Counted from the first letter of the stretch, positions 7,075 to 15,745 are shown. The stretch is 64,000 bases of DNA from Prevotella sp. UBA4268 (GCA_002395135.1 DGWC01000083.1:47413-111412); one strand, 5' to 3'. Numbers and translations: made by a program. The notes: a model not told the origin generated them from the sequence alone.

Positions 7075-8753
7075 AAAATGTAATATTATATTGTAGGGTT
7101 AGCACGGATGAACAAGCAGATGGTTGCTCATTGGATATGCAGGAGTTGTATTTGAGAAGATATTGTACCAGCAATGATTACAATATTGTAGATGTTTATA
7201 AAGAGGATTTCTCTGCAAAACATTTCGACATGAGAAGGCCCGAAATGTCAAGGATGTATGACTATTGCAAAAAGCATAGACGAGAGATTGACAAAATTCT
7301 ATTCTTACGGTGGGATAGATATTCAAGAAATGTGGAGTTCGCCTTTGCATATAAACGGAAATTCCATGATGAATTAGGAATTGAAATCAATGCGATAGAA
7401 AACCCTATTGATTTCACAGCAACTGAATGGTCGACTATGCTATCCATCTATTGTGGAGTTGCCCATACTGAGGATGAGAAGATTAGCAAAAGGACAAAAG
7501 ATGGAATTCATGGCTCACAACTAAAAGGAAAGTGTACAAACAAAGCCCCAAGAGGATATAAGAATTGTCGAGTATCTAAACACGAAACTTATGTAGTCAT
7601 TGACAATGAAATTGCCCCTTTAATAACTAAGGTATTTAATGAGGTTGCGAAGGGTATAGAAACACCATGCAGTATACGAAGAAGGCTTTGCCCCAATATT
7701 GCAGAAAGTTCATTCCTTGATATGCTGAGAAATCCTTTTTATATCGGAAAAATCAAAGTTCCTGCATATCGTGATGACCCTGAACAGATTGTTGATGGGT
7801 TGCACGAAGCAATAGTAACTAAAGAAGTGTTTTATCGTGTTCAAGATATTTTAGATGGCAAGAGGAAAAACACACCAAAACTGACTAAGGCAATTAATCC
7901 CGATTTGTTTTTAAGAAAGTTTCTTGTATGCCCAATTTGCGGCCATGCACTGACAGGGAGCGAGAGCAAGGGTAATGGAGGTAAATATGCTTATTACCAT
8001 TGCTGCCAAGATGGTAAGCACTTACGTAAACGTGCAGATGAAGTAAACGAAGGTTTTGTTCGCTATGTTTCATGTCTCACTCCTAATGAAGAAGTCTTGC
8101 GTCTTTACAAAGAGGTGCTGACAGACGTTCGGAACGAGCAAAGCAGAGAAACAAGGAATAAGGTTGAGGACTTACAGAAGGAGGTTAGACGTATAGAGGA
8201 AATGCTAAATACGCTTGACGATAAACTATTAAGCGGTACAATATCAGATGCAAATTACAATCGTATATCCCAACGCTACGAAAAACAGATAAGCGACCTC
8301 AAACAGCAAATTGAAGTAATGAAGAACCCGAACCGAGCCAATATCGAACCAAAGTTAAGTTATTCTATCTCTCTGTTAGACAATATGGAAGGGTTCTTTC
8401 GGGATGCTCCCGTAAAGGTGAAAATAAAGTTACTTGGTTCGATATTTCCCGAAAAAATCGAATTTGACGGAAAAAATTATCGAACCAATGGCTACAACAA
8501 AGTGTTCGACCTTATCTATCAACAAACCAAAGAGTTACGAGAGCCAAAAAAAGTTGACGGGGAAAGATTTTCGTCTTTCCCCGCCTCAGTACCCAGAGCC
8601 GGGGTCGAACCGGCACGGGTTGCCCCACTGGTGTTTGAGACCAGCGCGTCTACCGATTCCGCCATCTGGGCTTTTGCGGCTGCAAAGATAGTGATAATTT
8701 CCGAAATGACAAACTTTTCGCGGAAAAATCTTTTATTTTTTCCAAAACCTTGA
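7071..8753 (+). CDS. Large serine recombinase (integrase)
   Basis: The frame encodes 560 aa. Resolvase domain: ILYCRVSTDEQADGCSLDMQ with the catalytic Ser in RVST, then FLRWDRYSRN. The recombinase domain follows (APRGYKNCR; FYIGKIKVPAY), then a zinc ribbon (CPICGHALTG with a later YHCCQ) and a coiled coil (about residues 355-425, many Glu/Lys/Leu). This is the layout of phage- and element-type large serine integrases, which join attP to attB. The last about 70 codons are antisense to a terminator and to tRNA-Leu, so the native C-terminus has been replaced, or extended, by the target on integration. Residues up to about DLIYQQTKELREPKK look like real protein. It most likely moved the surrounding element. 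Confidence 0.88.
   Translation: MKNVILYCRVSTDEQADGCSLDMQELYLRRYCTSNDYNIVDVYKEDFSAKHFDMRRPEMSRMYDYCKKHRREIDKILFLRWDRYSRNVEFAFAYKRKFHDELGIEINAIENPIDFTATEWSTMLSIYCGVAHTEDEKISKRTKDGIHGSQLKGKCTNKAPRGYKNCRVSKHETYVVIDNEIAPLITKVFNEVAKGIETPCSIRRRLCPNIAESSFLDMLRNPFYIGKIKVPAYRDDPEQIVDGLHEAIVTKEVFYRVQDILDGKRKNTPKLTKAINPDLFLRKFLVCPICGHALTGSESKGNGGKYAYYHCCQDGKHLRKRADEVNEGFVRYVSCLTPNEEVLRLYKEVLTDVRNEQSRETRNKVEDLQKEVRRIEEMLNTLDDKLLSGTISDANYNRISQRYEKQISDLKQQIEVMKNPNRANIEPKLSYSISLLDNMEGFFRDAPVKVKIKLLGSIFPEKIEFDGKNYRTNGYNKVFDLIYQQTKELREPKKVDGERFSSFPASVPRAGVEPARVAPLVFETSASTDSAIWAFAAAKIVIISEMTNFSRKNLLFFPKP
8545..8585 (-). terminator. Terminator of tRNA-Leu supplied by the element
   Basis: On the minus strand CGGGGAAAG, 8-nt loop, CTTTCCCCG, then a run of seven T. 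It lies 5 nt past the tRNA 3' end and inside the recombinase frame, so it would replace the displaced native terminator at 1194-1228. Confidence 0.7.
8589..8601. repeat. Right attachment-site repeat (in tRNA-Leu)
   Basis: GTACCCAGAGCCG covers the 3' acceptor and part of the T-stem of tRNA-Leu on the minus strand and is repeated at 1247-1259. Confidence 0.6.
8590..8671 (-). tRNA. tRNA-Leu(CAA)
   Basis: Reverse strand: acceptor GCCCAGA pairs with TCTGGGT; the anticodon arm CTGGT/ACCAG encloses CTCAAAC, anticodon CAA, reading UUG. A long variable arm typical of class II tRNAs is present, and the T-arm is CCGGTTCGACCCCGG. CCA is not encoded. The gene is intact because the element restores its 3' end. 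Confidence 0.93.
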
Positions 8754-9200
8754 GGTGATGTCTTCAAACTCTCCGTTTTCCAGTTTGCGGTAGAGGCGTT
8801 GGTTGGTGGTGTTTTTCTTCAGCGGTCCGAGATGTTTGATGTAGGGCCCGATCTTGATGTAGTCGAAGTCATTCTTGTTCACAACCGAAGGGATTCGCAG
8901 CCTTCCGCTGTACCATGCCACTTTGAATTGCGGGTGCGCCTCATGGATATACTGAGCCAGTGCATTGATGCCTTTCGGGTCGTTGTCGCCTCCCATGAAT
9001 GAAATGCAGGTGATGTCGTTGCCGTATTTCTTTGCGAAATCGTCGATGGCATCGGTGTCAAGCGGCAGTCCGATGTCTTCCCACAGGTAGTGGCTGTGGC
9101 ATCCTGGGCAGCGGCAGGGGCAGTTGGAGATGTTGACCGCCAGCGTTACTTCGTCGGGAATTTCCTGGAACACGATGCCCGTGTTGACGTATTTCAGCAT
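8733..9200 (-). CDS. nrdG: Anaerobic ribonucleotide reductase activating protein
   Basis: A 155-aa radical-SAM activase. NCPCRCPGCHSHYLW carries the CxxxCxxC cluster motif of NrdG (C28-C32-C35 approximately) that binds the 4Fe-4S cluster and SAM. FMGGDNDPKGI is the GG motif that binds SAM, and KIGPYIKHLGPL is typical of the C-terminal part. It installs the glycyl radical on NrdD, encoded just upstream in the same direction (120 bp gap with a long hairpin). Length is normal. Confidence 0.95.
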   Translation of the reverse strand: MLKYVNTGIVFQEIPDEVTLAVNISNCPCRCPGCHSHYLWEDIGLPLDTDAIDDFAKKYGNDITCISFMGGDNDPKGINALAQYIHEAHPQFKVAWYSGRLRIPSVVNKNDFDYIKIGPYIKHLGPLKKNTTNQRLYRKLENGEFEDITSRFWKK

Positions 9201-9224
9201 TTCTTAGTCGTTTTATCATGAAAA

Positions 9225-9289
9225 TTAGGAATCAGAAACGTTGTATCCCACGCGTGTCAGCGTGTCTGGTCGTTGTTTCTGATTCCTAA
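9225..9289 (-). repeat. 15-bp inverted repeat between nrdD and nrdG
   Basis: TTAGGAATCAGAAAC (9225-9239) and GTTTCTGATTCCTAA (9275-9289) are perfect complements; an inner ACGCGTGT/GCGTGTC element lies in the loop. There is no T-run on either side, so it is more likely an RNA-processing or stability hairpin that sets the nrdD:nrdG ratio, or a repeat unit, than a terminator. Confidence 0.6.
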
Positions 9290-9320
9290 GAAACTGTTGT
9301 TCTGTCGTTTGCTTTATGGT

Positions 9321-11417
9321 TTATTCAGCATGCGCATAGTATCTGCGTGCTGCTTCTTCCTGTCGAGCCTGTGAGAAATTGCTCACTCGTTTGAGGTAGC
9401 CGATGATGCGAGTCATGTAGTCTACGTTCTTGGAGTGGCAGTGAGGGCATTCGTGCAGGTATCGCTTGTCAATGTGTCCGCAGTCGTTGCACACGGTGTT
9501 GGGGATGTTGAACGTGAAGTAGTTGCATCCTTCCTGTGCCGCCACTTTCAGCAGGTGGGCGTATTGCTGTTTGCTGAGGTGCTCTTCCAGGTTCATGTGC
9601 AGTGCCGAACCGCCGGTGAGGTGCTCGATATAGGGTGCTCCGTGCAGGCGGAATTTGTCGATGATGGATAGCGAATCGTCTTCTACCACATAGAAATAAC
9701 TGTTGTAGCAGTCGCGCGGAACGAAATATCCGTCTTCTCTGTCCCACTTGGCGTGTTTCACTCCGACGTTCTCGGCGGGAATCATCTCGCAGTTGAACAT
9801 CACCTCCTTGGTGCGATACATCTTGTTGTATTTCTCGATGAGGCCCAGCACCTTCTGCACAAAGTGCTTGTAGTCGTCGTTGGGCGTGATTTTCAGTCCC
9901 ATGAACTCTGCTGCTTCCACCAGTCCGTTGATGCCGATGGTGAGATACTGGCGGCCGATGTTGATATAGCCGGCATCGAAGAGCGGGAGCATTCCGTGGG
10001 CCTGCAACTCTTTGAGGTTCTCGTTGTAGGCGAGTTGCACCTTGTGGCAGAGGTCTACAACCTTTGCCAGATAGTCCATATAGTCCAGGTTATGGTTCAC
10101 GGCATACTGGATGCAGCGGTTCAGGTTGATGGTGAGCACGCTCTTTGAGCCTGTCGACACGCCGCCTGCTCCCAGCGTATAACTGAATCCGTTGTCGGTA
10201 ATCTCATTGCGCAGTCTGCAGCATGAACTCAGTGAGTCGGCGTTGTCGCTCATATAGGTGAAGAAGGAGTGGCCTTCGGCATACATTTCTGCGGTGAAGT
10301 CGCCCCACTCGGGATCCATCGGCTCGCCCTCTTTGGTGGTGAGCAGCGCCATGGTTTCCACGGGGAACGTGAGCAATGTCTTGGTGCGCTCCTTGTTGAA
10401 CCACTTCATGAAGCGCTTCTGCAGCCAGGAGAGACTGTCCCAGTCGGGCTTTGATCCGTCGGGGAAATAGAAGTCGCCGAAGATGCTTTCGAAATAGTAG
10501 CGGTCGTAATAGGCGATGTTCCAGAACACGGCCTGGTAGTTGCGTGCGCCGGTGGGCTGGTTCAGCGTGTAAACAATTTGCTCGAAGCAGTCGGTAATCA
10601 CCTTGTCGATGCTGCGCTTCTTCAGACTGAGGTCAGCCTGCTCGTTGGCGCGCAGGTAGTAGTCCTGTCCATATTCCTTGCCGATGAAATAGTTCATATA
10701 CATCAAGAATTCCGGTGTGGCGCAGGCGCCGCTGAGCATGCTCGACACCATGAACACCATGTTGGCGAATCCTCCGCAGAAACTTTTCAGGTTGGTGGGA
10801 GCGGTGGAGTTTCCACCGATAGAGGCCGTACCTCCGATGAGCCAGGGGTACATGGTGATAGAAGCGCAATAGTTGGCGAGGCTTGTCTCGTCGTTTTTGT
10901 AGATGAAATGGTGTGTCAGTTTGTCGATATACTCGTCGGCCAACTGCTTGCCATACATCTTTTTAATGCGGTCGGTGAGCAGACGGCGATTCAGTCGGAT
11001 GAAATTCGACTTGGGCAGTTCGCCGATGAGTGTGGCGATGTTTTTGTGTTCCACGTTGGCGTTGGCATCATATTTTGATCCGGTGGCGGCGTTTACCGAG
11101 TCGCAGTATTCCGAAAGGAACTGCAACTTTGACAGCGTTTCACGGTCTTCCGAGTGCTGCTGCCTGTAGAGCATGAACGATTTGGCCACTTTGTAGAAGC
11201 CTTCGCGCATGAGTGCCTCTTCCACTTGGTTCTGAATGTCCTCCACCTTGATGTCGTCGTGCATGTCCAGATGGCTCAGGATCTTCGAGATGGTGCCTAA
11301 GTCGGTGTGCTGTTCCACACTTTCGAATGCCTTGACGATGGCATTCATGATTTTGTCTAATGAAAAACGGTCTTTCGAACCGTCGCGCTTCGTAATGGTG
11401 AAATTCTTGATTTCCAT
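9321..11417 (-). CDS. nrdD: Anaerobic (class III) ribonucleoside-triphosphate reductase
   Basis: A 698-aa protein that reduces ribonucleotides to deoxyribonucleotides without oxygen. An ATP-cone regulatory domain lies at about residues 5-95 (ITKRDGSKDRFSLDKIMNAI). The barrel contains SCCRLRNE and NLNRCIQYAV active-site cysteine regions. A zinc ribbon (CNDCG, later CPHCHS) lies near residues 640-660, and the glycyl radical loop RIIGYLKRV (Gly in RxxGY) close to the end. Length is normal. It is transcribed first, from a strong promoter with two palindromic operators, and followed by nrdG. Confidence 0.96.
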   Translation of the reverse strand: MEIKNFTITKRDGSKDRFSLDKIMNAIVKAFESVEQHTDLGTISKILSHLDMHDDIKVEDIQNQVEEALMREGFYKVAKSFMLYRQQHSEDRETLSKLQFLSEYCDSVNAATGSKYDANANVEHKNIATLIGELPKSNFIRLNRRLLTDRIKKMYGKQLADEYIDKLTHHFIYKNDETSLANYCASITMYPWLIGGTASIGGNSTAPTNLKSFCGGFANMVFMVSSMLSGACATPEFLMYMNYFIGKEYGQDYYLRANEQADLSLKKRSIDKVITDCFEQIVYTLNQPTGARNYQAVFWNIAYYDRYYFESIFGDFYFPDGSKPDWDSLSWLQKRFMKWFNKERTKTLLTFPVETMALLTTKEGEPMDPEWGDFTAEMYAEGHSFFTYMSDNADSLSSCCRLRNEITDNGFSYTLGAGGVSTGSKSVLTINLNRCIQYAVNHNLDYMDYLAKVVDLCHKVQLAYNENLKELQAHGMLPLFDAGYINIGRQYLTIGINGLVEAAEFMGLKITPNDDYKHFVQKVLGLIEKYNKMYRTKEVMFNCEMIPAENVGVKHAKWDREDGYFVPRDCYNSYFYVVEDDSLSIIDKFRLHGAPYIEHLTGGSALHMNLEEHLSKQQYAHLLKVAAQEGCNYFTFNIPNTVCNDCGHIDKRYLHECPHCHSKNVDYMTRIIGYLKRVSNFSQARQEEAARRYYAHAE

Positions 11418-11457
11418 TGTATATTTTCTGTTTTTAGTAACGTATTCTTAAGGTAGA

Positions 11458-11519
11458 GTTTTCCGTTTTTGGAAACTTTTTAGTTTTCAGTTTGAAAAAA
11501 GTTTCCCGTTTTGGAAAAC
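11458..11519 (-). promoter_or_regulatory. Pair of palindromic operators in the nrdD leader
   Basis: Two near-palindromes of one design: GTTTTCCGTTTTTGGAAAC (11458-11476) and GTTTCCCGTTTTGGAAAAC (11501-11519), centres 43 bp apart (about four helical turns). Both lie just downstream of the nrdD -7 box, placed to block transcription. They do not resemble the NrdR box consensus; the regulator is unknown. Confidence 0.55.
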
Positions 11520-11531
11520 TATTATCGGTTG

Positions 11532-11539
11532 CAAAGATA
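11532..11539 (-). promoter_or_regulatory. nrdD promoter
   Basis: CAAAGATA is TATCTTTG on the minus strand, the Bacteroidetes -7 box. The transcript starts near 11525, giving a leader of about 110 nt that contains the two operators. Confidence 0.7.
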
Positions 11540-11880
11540 TAAATTTTCTCTCATATTACAAATAGTTGAGTGGAAAAAATCGCGAATTTTTTGAGAAATA
11601 TTTTCTGTGTGAAAGCACAGCCTCTGTTTGCCGTTGTTGTGCCGCTGATGGCATCGCGCCATGAAAGCGCGTCGCTGCCGGCGGTGAGCGCGATTGCCGG
11701 AAGAGGGAGCGCCCATGAGTGCTGCGCGGTGGAGTCCGGTTTCGGTGTGATGATGTCGTCCGCCCGTACGATAGATGAGTTGACGTGGCAGCGATGCAGC
11801 ATGCTTTTATTATGAGAAAAGTGCCGTTTTCGGGCATGAAACAAGGCACTTTCGCCACTCAATGGCCATACTATGGAAAA
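11540..11880. other. Intergenic stretch without a recognisable gene
   Basis: ORFs on both strands here are short and have unprotein-like composition. The only structure is AAAGTGCC (11818-11825) paired with GGCACTTT (11846-11853), whose sequence resembles the terminator stem at 27207-27244 that also precedes a 22-bp repeat array. Confidence 0.4.
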
Positions 11881-11987
11881 GTAAATTAATTTAATTTGCA
11901 CGGTAAATCAATTTAATTTGAAAAGTAAATCAATTTAATTTGCGCGGTAAATTAAATTAATTTGCAAAGACAATCCATTTGATTTGC
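11881..11987. repeat. 22-bp-period AT-rich repeat array (copy A)
   Basis: Units of 19 bp begin at 11881, 11903, 11925 and 11947, exactly 22 bp apart: GTAAATTAATTTAATTTGC and close variants; a fifth decayed unit (14 of 19 matches) begins at 11969 in the same phase. Spacers are 3 bp (acg, aaa, gcg). Each unit is nearly palindromic. The same unit at the same period occurs inverted at 27270-27354. Confidence 0.75.
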
Positions 11988-12118
11988 TGAGCCGTTTGGC
12001 GGTGATGGAGGCTCCATTCAAGCGCTTCGGAGGGAGAAAAGCGCCAGAATGAAACACAAAAAAGTTGCATGTGGTGAGATTTCTCGGGCAGACCGTTCGT
12101 TATTTCAGATAGTATTAT

Positions 12119-12126
12119 TATATTTG
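12119..12126 (+). promoter_or_regulatory. Promoter of the S9 peptidase gene
   Basis: TATATTTG -7 box 24 nt before the first ATG, giving a short leader. Confidence 0.6.
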
Positions 12127-12149
12127 CAGGAGAAAAAACAAAAAAGAAA

Positions 12150-14933
12150 ATGATGAGAAGAATCCTTTTGACATGCTGCTGCCTGATGGCCGTGGCAGCC
12201 TATTCGCAGAAAAAACCGCTCGACCATTCGGTGTACGACAGTTGGCAGACTGCCGGCAACATCAACCTGTCGCCGAAAGGCAATGTGATGACCTATGAAG
12301 TGAACCCGCAGGAAGGCGACGGCGAACTGGTGGTGCGCAACGTGAAAAAAGGCGTGCAGACGGTGATCAGCCGTGGCTATCGGGCCACGATTCTCGACAA
12401 CGAGCAGGCCGTGGTGTGCCTCATCAAGCCGTTGTTCAAGGACACGCGCCAGGCTAAAATCAAGAAAAAGGCTGCCGACGATATGCCCAAGGACACGCTG
12501 GCCATTGTGAGCATGAAAGACTTCAGTGTGAAGAAGTTCCCCCATGTGCTCAGTTACAAGATGGGCAAGCACGGCGTGGATGCCGTGGCCTTCACCACGT
12601 CGGACACCACGCTCATCCCGAAAAAGGAGCGTAAGGACAAGCACGCGGGCAAGCCCATGCTGGTGTGCCATCTGTCTTCCACCTTATTATATAATATAGA
12701 CACGCTGCGCCATGTGAGCCAGTTTGCTTTCGACAAGCAGGGCAAGCACATTGCCGTGGTGATGAACGTGAAGAAAAACCGGTCGCTGGTGGGCTATTTC
12801 GACGTGAAAGCGCGCCAACTGAAGATGGTGGCCGACACCACGGCGTTCTATTCGCTTCCCCAGTTCAACGAAGAAGGCACGTCGATGCTCTATGTGCAGG
12901 CTGCCGACACGCTCGACAGCGGAAGCAAACACTGCCAACTCTATCAGGCAGACATGGACGATTCGTCGGCCACGGCCACGCCCCGCCGTCTGGTTTCGCT
13001 CGACGACCTGGGCAATCTGCCCAAAGGGTGGGGGCTCACCGAGAACAGCAATCCGACGTTCAGCCACAACGGACAGCGCATCTTCGTGGGCATACAGCCC
13101 CTGCAAGCACCTAATGACACCACGCTGGTGCCTTTCGAGACGGCCGGACTGGACATCTGGAACTATGATGCCCCCGAGTTGCCGCCGATGATGAAGGTCA
13201 ACCTGACCAAAGATCTCAAGCATACCTGCACGGCTGTCTACGACGCGCAGCGCAGCCGACTGGTGCCGCTCACCCTGTCGAAATTCGACCTGTTGAGGCC
13301 GGTGAACCGTGGCGATGCCGACTTCATGCTCTCCTCAGATGTCACCAAGACCATGGTGGAAACCCAGTGGAACATGCAGAACGATGCCGAGGTGTCGCTC
13401 GTGGATGTGTCAACCGGGAAGCGCACGCCTGTCGCCACGGGAGCTTTCTCGCGCGTGCAAGCATCCCCGAAGGGAAACTACGTGGTGTGGTACGACCTGA
13501 AACAGCGCGCCTGGATGGTCTACGACGTGAAGGGAAAGGAGACGCGCAACATGACCTCCGCGCTGGATGTCAACTTCTGGGACGAAGACGACGACCACCC
13601 GATGATGCCCGAACCCTACGGCATTGCCGGCTGGACCGAAGACGACCACGACGTGCTGATCTATGACCATTATGACATCTGGAAGATAACGCCGCAGGGC
13701 CTGAAGGCCCAATGCCTCACGGGCGGCGAGGGACGGCGCACAAAATGCACCTATCGCTGCCTTACGACAAAGGACATGGAGGAAGAGCCATTCATCCGGC
13801 GCAACGAAACCCTGCTGCTGAGCGTCTTCGACAATGCGACGAAGAAGAACGGACTGGCCACTATAAACATGGCAAAGCCCGCTTCTCTGCGCCTGGCCGT
13901 CCTGGACGGATTCACCTTCGGCAGCCCGAAGAAGGCCAAGGATGCCGAGGTGTATGCCTATACGAAGGGCAATTTCCAGCAGCCCAATGACATCTATCTG
14001 ACTCGCACGCCCGGCCGCCAGGAGCAGAAACTCACCAGCATCAACCCGCAGCAGAAAGACTATAACTGGGGAACGGTGGAACTGATTCACTGGAATGCCT
14101 TCGACGGCACGCGCCTGGACGGCTTGCTCTATAAGCCGGAGGACTTCGATCCCGCCAAGAAGTATCCGGTAATGATTTATTTCTATGAGAAGAGGTCGGA
14201 AAGTCTCTACAGTTATGTCACCCCGCAGCCGAGTTGGTCGACCGTGAACCTGGCCTTCTATTGCTCGCGCGGCTATCTGGTGTTCGTGCCCGATATCGTC
14301 TATCATGCAGGCACGCCCGGCGAGTGCGCCTACAACTGCATTGTGAGCGGTGCCGAGGCCTTGGCCCGGAATCCATGGATTGACAAAGACAACATGGCCA
14401 TCCAGGGGCAGAGTTGGGGCGGCTATCAGGTGGCTTATCTGATTACTCGCACCAACATGTTCAAGGCAGCCGGAGCCGGTGCGCCCGTGGCCAATATGAC
14501 AAGTGCCTATGGCGGCATTCGCTGGCAGTCGGGCATGAGCCGCCAGTTCCAGTATGAGCAGTCGCAGAGCCGCATCGGTCGCGACCTGTGGACGGGCGTG
14601 GAACTGTATATGGAGAACTCTCCGCTGTTTAAACTCCCCCATGTCGCAACGCCCGTGCTGATCATGCACAACGACAACGACGGTGCTGTGCCTTGGTATC
14701 AGGGCATCGAGATGTTCATGGGACTGCGCCGTCTGGGCAAACCGGCATGGCTGTTGGAGTATAACAACGAAGAGCACAACCTGCGCGAGCGGCGCAACCG
14801 GAAGGACCTGACCATCCGCTTGCAGCAGTTCTTCGACCATTATCTGAAAGGGGCACCCATGCCGGCATGGATGAAATACGGCGTGCCTACCAGCCGCAAG
14901 GGCCAGTATTTCGGTTACGAGGAAGCCGAATAG
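12150..14933 (+). CDS. S9-family (prolyl oligopeptidase-like) secreted serine peptidase
   Basis: A 927-aa protein with an N-terminal signal peptide (MMRRILLTCCCLMAVAAYS). A long beta-propeller-like region (about residues 30-640) precedes the alpha/beta-hydrolase domain. The nucleophile lies in GQSWGGYQ (Ser about 754), the acid in HNDNDGAVPW (Asp about 842) and the catalytic His in EEHNLRERRNR (about 876): a complete triad. The family cleaves short peptides, often after proline; in Bacteroidales such enzymes work in the periplasm on imported peptides. It is longer than DPP-IV-type members (700-750 aa) because of the propeller. It is a single-gene unit with a terminator at 14957. Confidence 0.92.
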   Translation: MMRRILLTCCCLMAVAAYSQKKPLDHSVYDSWQTAGNINLSPKGNVMTYEVNPQEGDGELVVRNVKKGVQTVISRGYRATILDNEQAVVCLIKPLFKDTRQAKIKKKAADDMPKDTLAIVSMKDFSVKKFPHVLSYKMGKHGVDAVAFTTSDTTLIPKKERKDKHAGKPMLVCHLSSTLLYNIDTLRHVSQFAFDKQGKHIAVVMNVKKNRSLVGYFDVKARQLKMVADTTAFYSLPQFNEEGTSMLYVQAADTLDSGSKHCQLYQADMDDSSATATPRRLVSLDDLGNLPKGWGLTENSNPTFSHNGQRIFVGIQPLQAPNDTTLVPFETAGLDIWNYDAPELPPMMKVNLTKDLKHTCTAVYDAQRSRLVPLTLSKFDLLRPVNRGDADFMLSSDVTKTMVETQWNMQNDAEVSLVDVSTGKRTPVATGAFSRVQASPKGNYVVWYDLKQRAWMVYDVKGKETRNMTSALDVNFWDEDDDHPMMPEPYGIAGWTEDDHDVLIYDHYDIWKITPQGLKAQCLTGGEGRRTKCTYRCLTTKDMEEEPFIRRNETLLLSVFDNATKKNGLATINMAKPASLRLAVLDGFTFGSPKKAKDAEVYAYTKGNFQQPNDIYLTRTPGRQEQKLTSINPQQKDYNWGTVELIHWNAFDGTRLDGLLYKPEDFDPAKKYPVMIYFYEKRSESLYSYVTPQPSWSTVNLAFYCSRGYLVFVPDIVYHAGTPGECAYNCIVSGAEALARNPWIDKDNMAIQGQSWGGYQVAYLITRTNMFKAAGAGAPVANMTSAYGGIRWQSGMSRQFQYEQSQSRIGRDLWTGVELYMENSPLFKLPHVATPVLIMHNDNDGAVPWYQGIEMFMGLRRLGKPAWLLEYNNEEHNLRERRNRKDLTIRLQQFFDHYLKGAPMPAWMKYGVPTSRKGQYFGYEEAE

Positions 14934-14956
14934 TTGTCGGTGCGTACAAGAAACAG

Positions 14957-14996
14957 GGGGCTTGCAAGGATAAGAAACAACTTGCAGGCTCCCTTT
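14957..14996. terminator. Terminator between convergent genes
   Basis: GGGGCTTGCAAG and CTTGCAGGCTCCC form a stem of about 12 bp with G-T pairs, followed by CTTTG. It lies between the S9 peptidase and the convergent WG-repeat gene. Confidence 0.5.
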
Positions 14997-15021
14997 GACA
15001 TATGGAGAAAGTAATAATTGC

Positions 15022-15672
15022 TTATAACAGGGTTTTCACCTTGCCTTGCCAAGCCTCGAAATAAGGCGGCTCGTCGCGCAACTGGATGTCGTCGTAGATG
15101 AAGTCGGCCACCACCGTGTCTTTGCGGTCGGGCAGCACCAGTCCCATTTTGCCGTCTTTCTGTACGATGATGGGCATGGTCACCAGGTCGTCAACGTAGA
15201 CATAGCATGTGCGGATGAAGTCGTATTGGGGCTTGAGGATGTATTCGCCTTTGTGGTCGCGTATGCCGAACTTGCCGTTTACCTCCACCACTTCGTGATA
15301 CTGGATGTATTTGTCGTGTATGCGCTTCAAGTAGAATTCCATCTTCTGCTTGTTGTTCACCAAGTGGAGCATGTAGTCGAAGGTGTCGCAATAGTTGGCA
15401 ATGGCGCGGGCGAGCACCAGTTTGAAGTCGAGTCCGCTGATGGATTTCCTGTTCAGGTCGATATACCGGGCGATGGCCTCTTCTTTTTCGGGCACTGTGA
15501 GACCGGAGAGTTTTTCCTCAAACTTCTCCATGATACATTTCCTGCCCGACATGCCTTTGATATATCTGTGCATCTGCCGTGACATCTCCGCGCAGACGAA
15601 TTTGTCAATCTGCTGCATCTCAATGCTGTCCACGTACATTGAGTCGAAATTCTCCTGGGTTATCTTTTCCAT
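15022..15672 (-). CDS. WG-repeat protein
   Basis: A 216-aa protein. The N-terminal two thirds is helical and charged with no recognised domain. Residues about 145-205 contain two WG-type repeats (KFGIRDHKGEYILKPQYDFI and GKMGLVLPDRKDTVVADFIY), the beta-repeat motif seen in many uncharacterised Bacteroidales proteins. There is no signal peptide, so it is cytoplasmic. I chose ATG 15672 over the longer 15840 frame because the upstream stretch has low-complexity composition and contains the promoter at 15746. Function unknown. Confidence 0.8.
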   Translation of the reverse strand: MEKITQENFDSMYVDSIEMQQIDKFVCAEMSRQMHRYIKGMSGRKCIMEKFEEKLSGLTVPEKEEAIARYIDLNRKSISGLDFKLVLARAIANYCDTFDYMLHLVNNKQKMEFYLKRIHDKYIQYHEVVEVNGKFGIRDHKGEYILKPQYDFIRTCYVYVDDLVTMPIIVQKDGKMGLVLPDRKDTVVADFIYDDIQLRDEPPYFEAWQGKVKTLL

Positions 15673-15745
15673 GGCTATACTCTCCTTCTTTTTCAATGAG
15701 CAGACGTGGCTTTGCGGCCTTCTGCATAATGGTAATGATATATTG

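Larger units (their letters stand above)
1247..8601. mobile_element. 7.4 kb integrated element in tRNA-Leu
   Basis: The element is bounded by a 13-bp direct repeat (GTACCCAGAGCCG) that is the antisense of the tRNA-Leu 3' end: one copy in the intact tRNA (8589-8601), one at 1247-1259 followed by a displaced terminator. A large serine recombinase gene abuts the tRNA end. Cargo: NUMOD3-like protein, replication initiator, IS30, Sel1 lipoprotein, zinc-ribbon membrane protein, XRE regulator, small resolvase and a 53-aa protein. It is visibly AT-richer than the flanking nrd genes. No relaxase or virion genes are seen, so it looks like an integrated rolling-circle plasmid or a decayed phage-like element. 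The boundary is inferred from the repeat only. Confidence 0.65.

Noticed and set aside
11881-11987. CRISPR array
   Set aside because: Units are 19 bp with 3-bp spacers; there are no unique spacers and no cas genes.
13410-14840. 476-aa ORF on the minus strand
   Set aside because: It lies wholly inside the S9 peptidase gene, whose triad and signal peptide are clear; the long antisense frame follows from GC-rich codon third positions.
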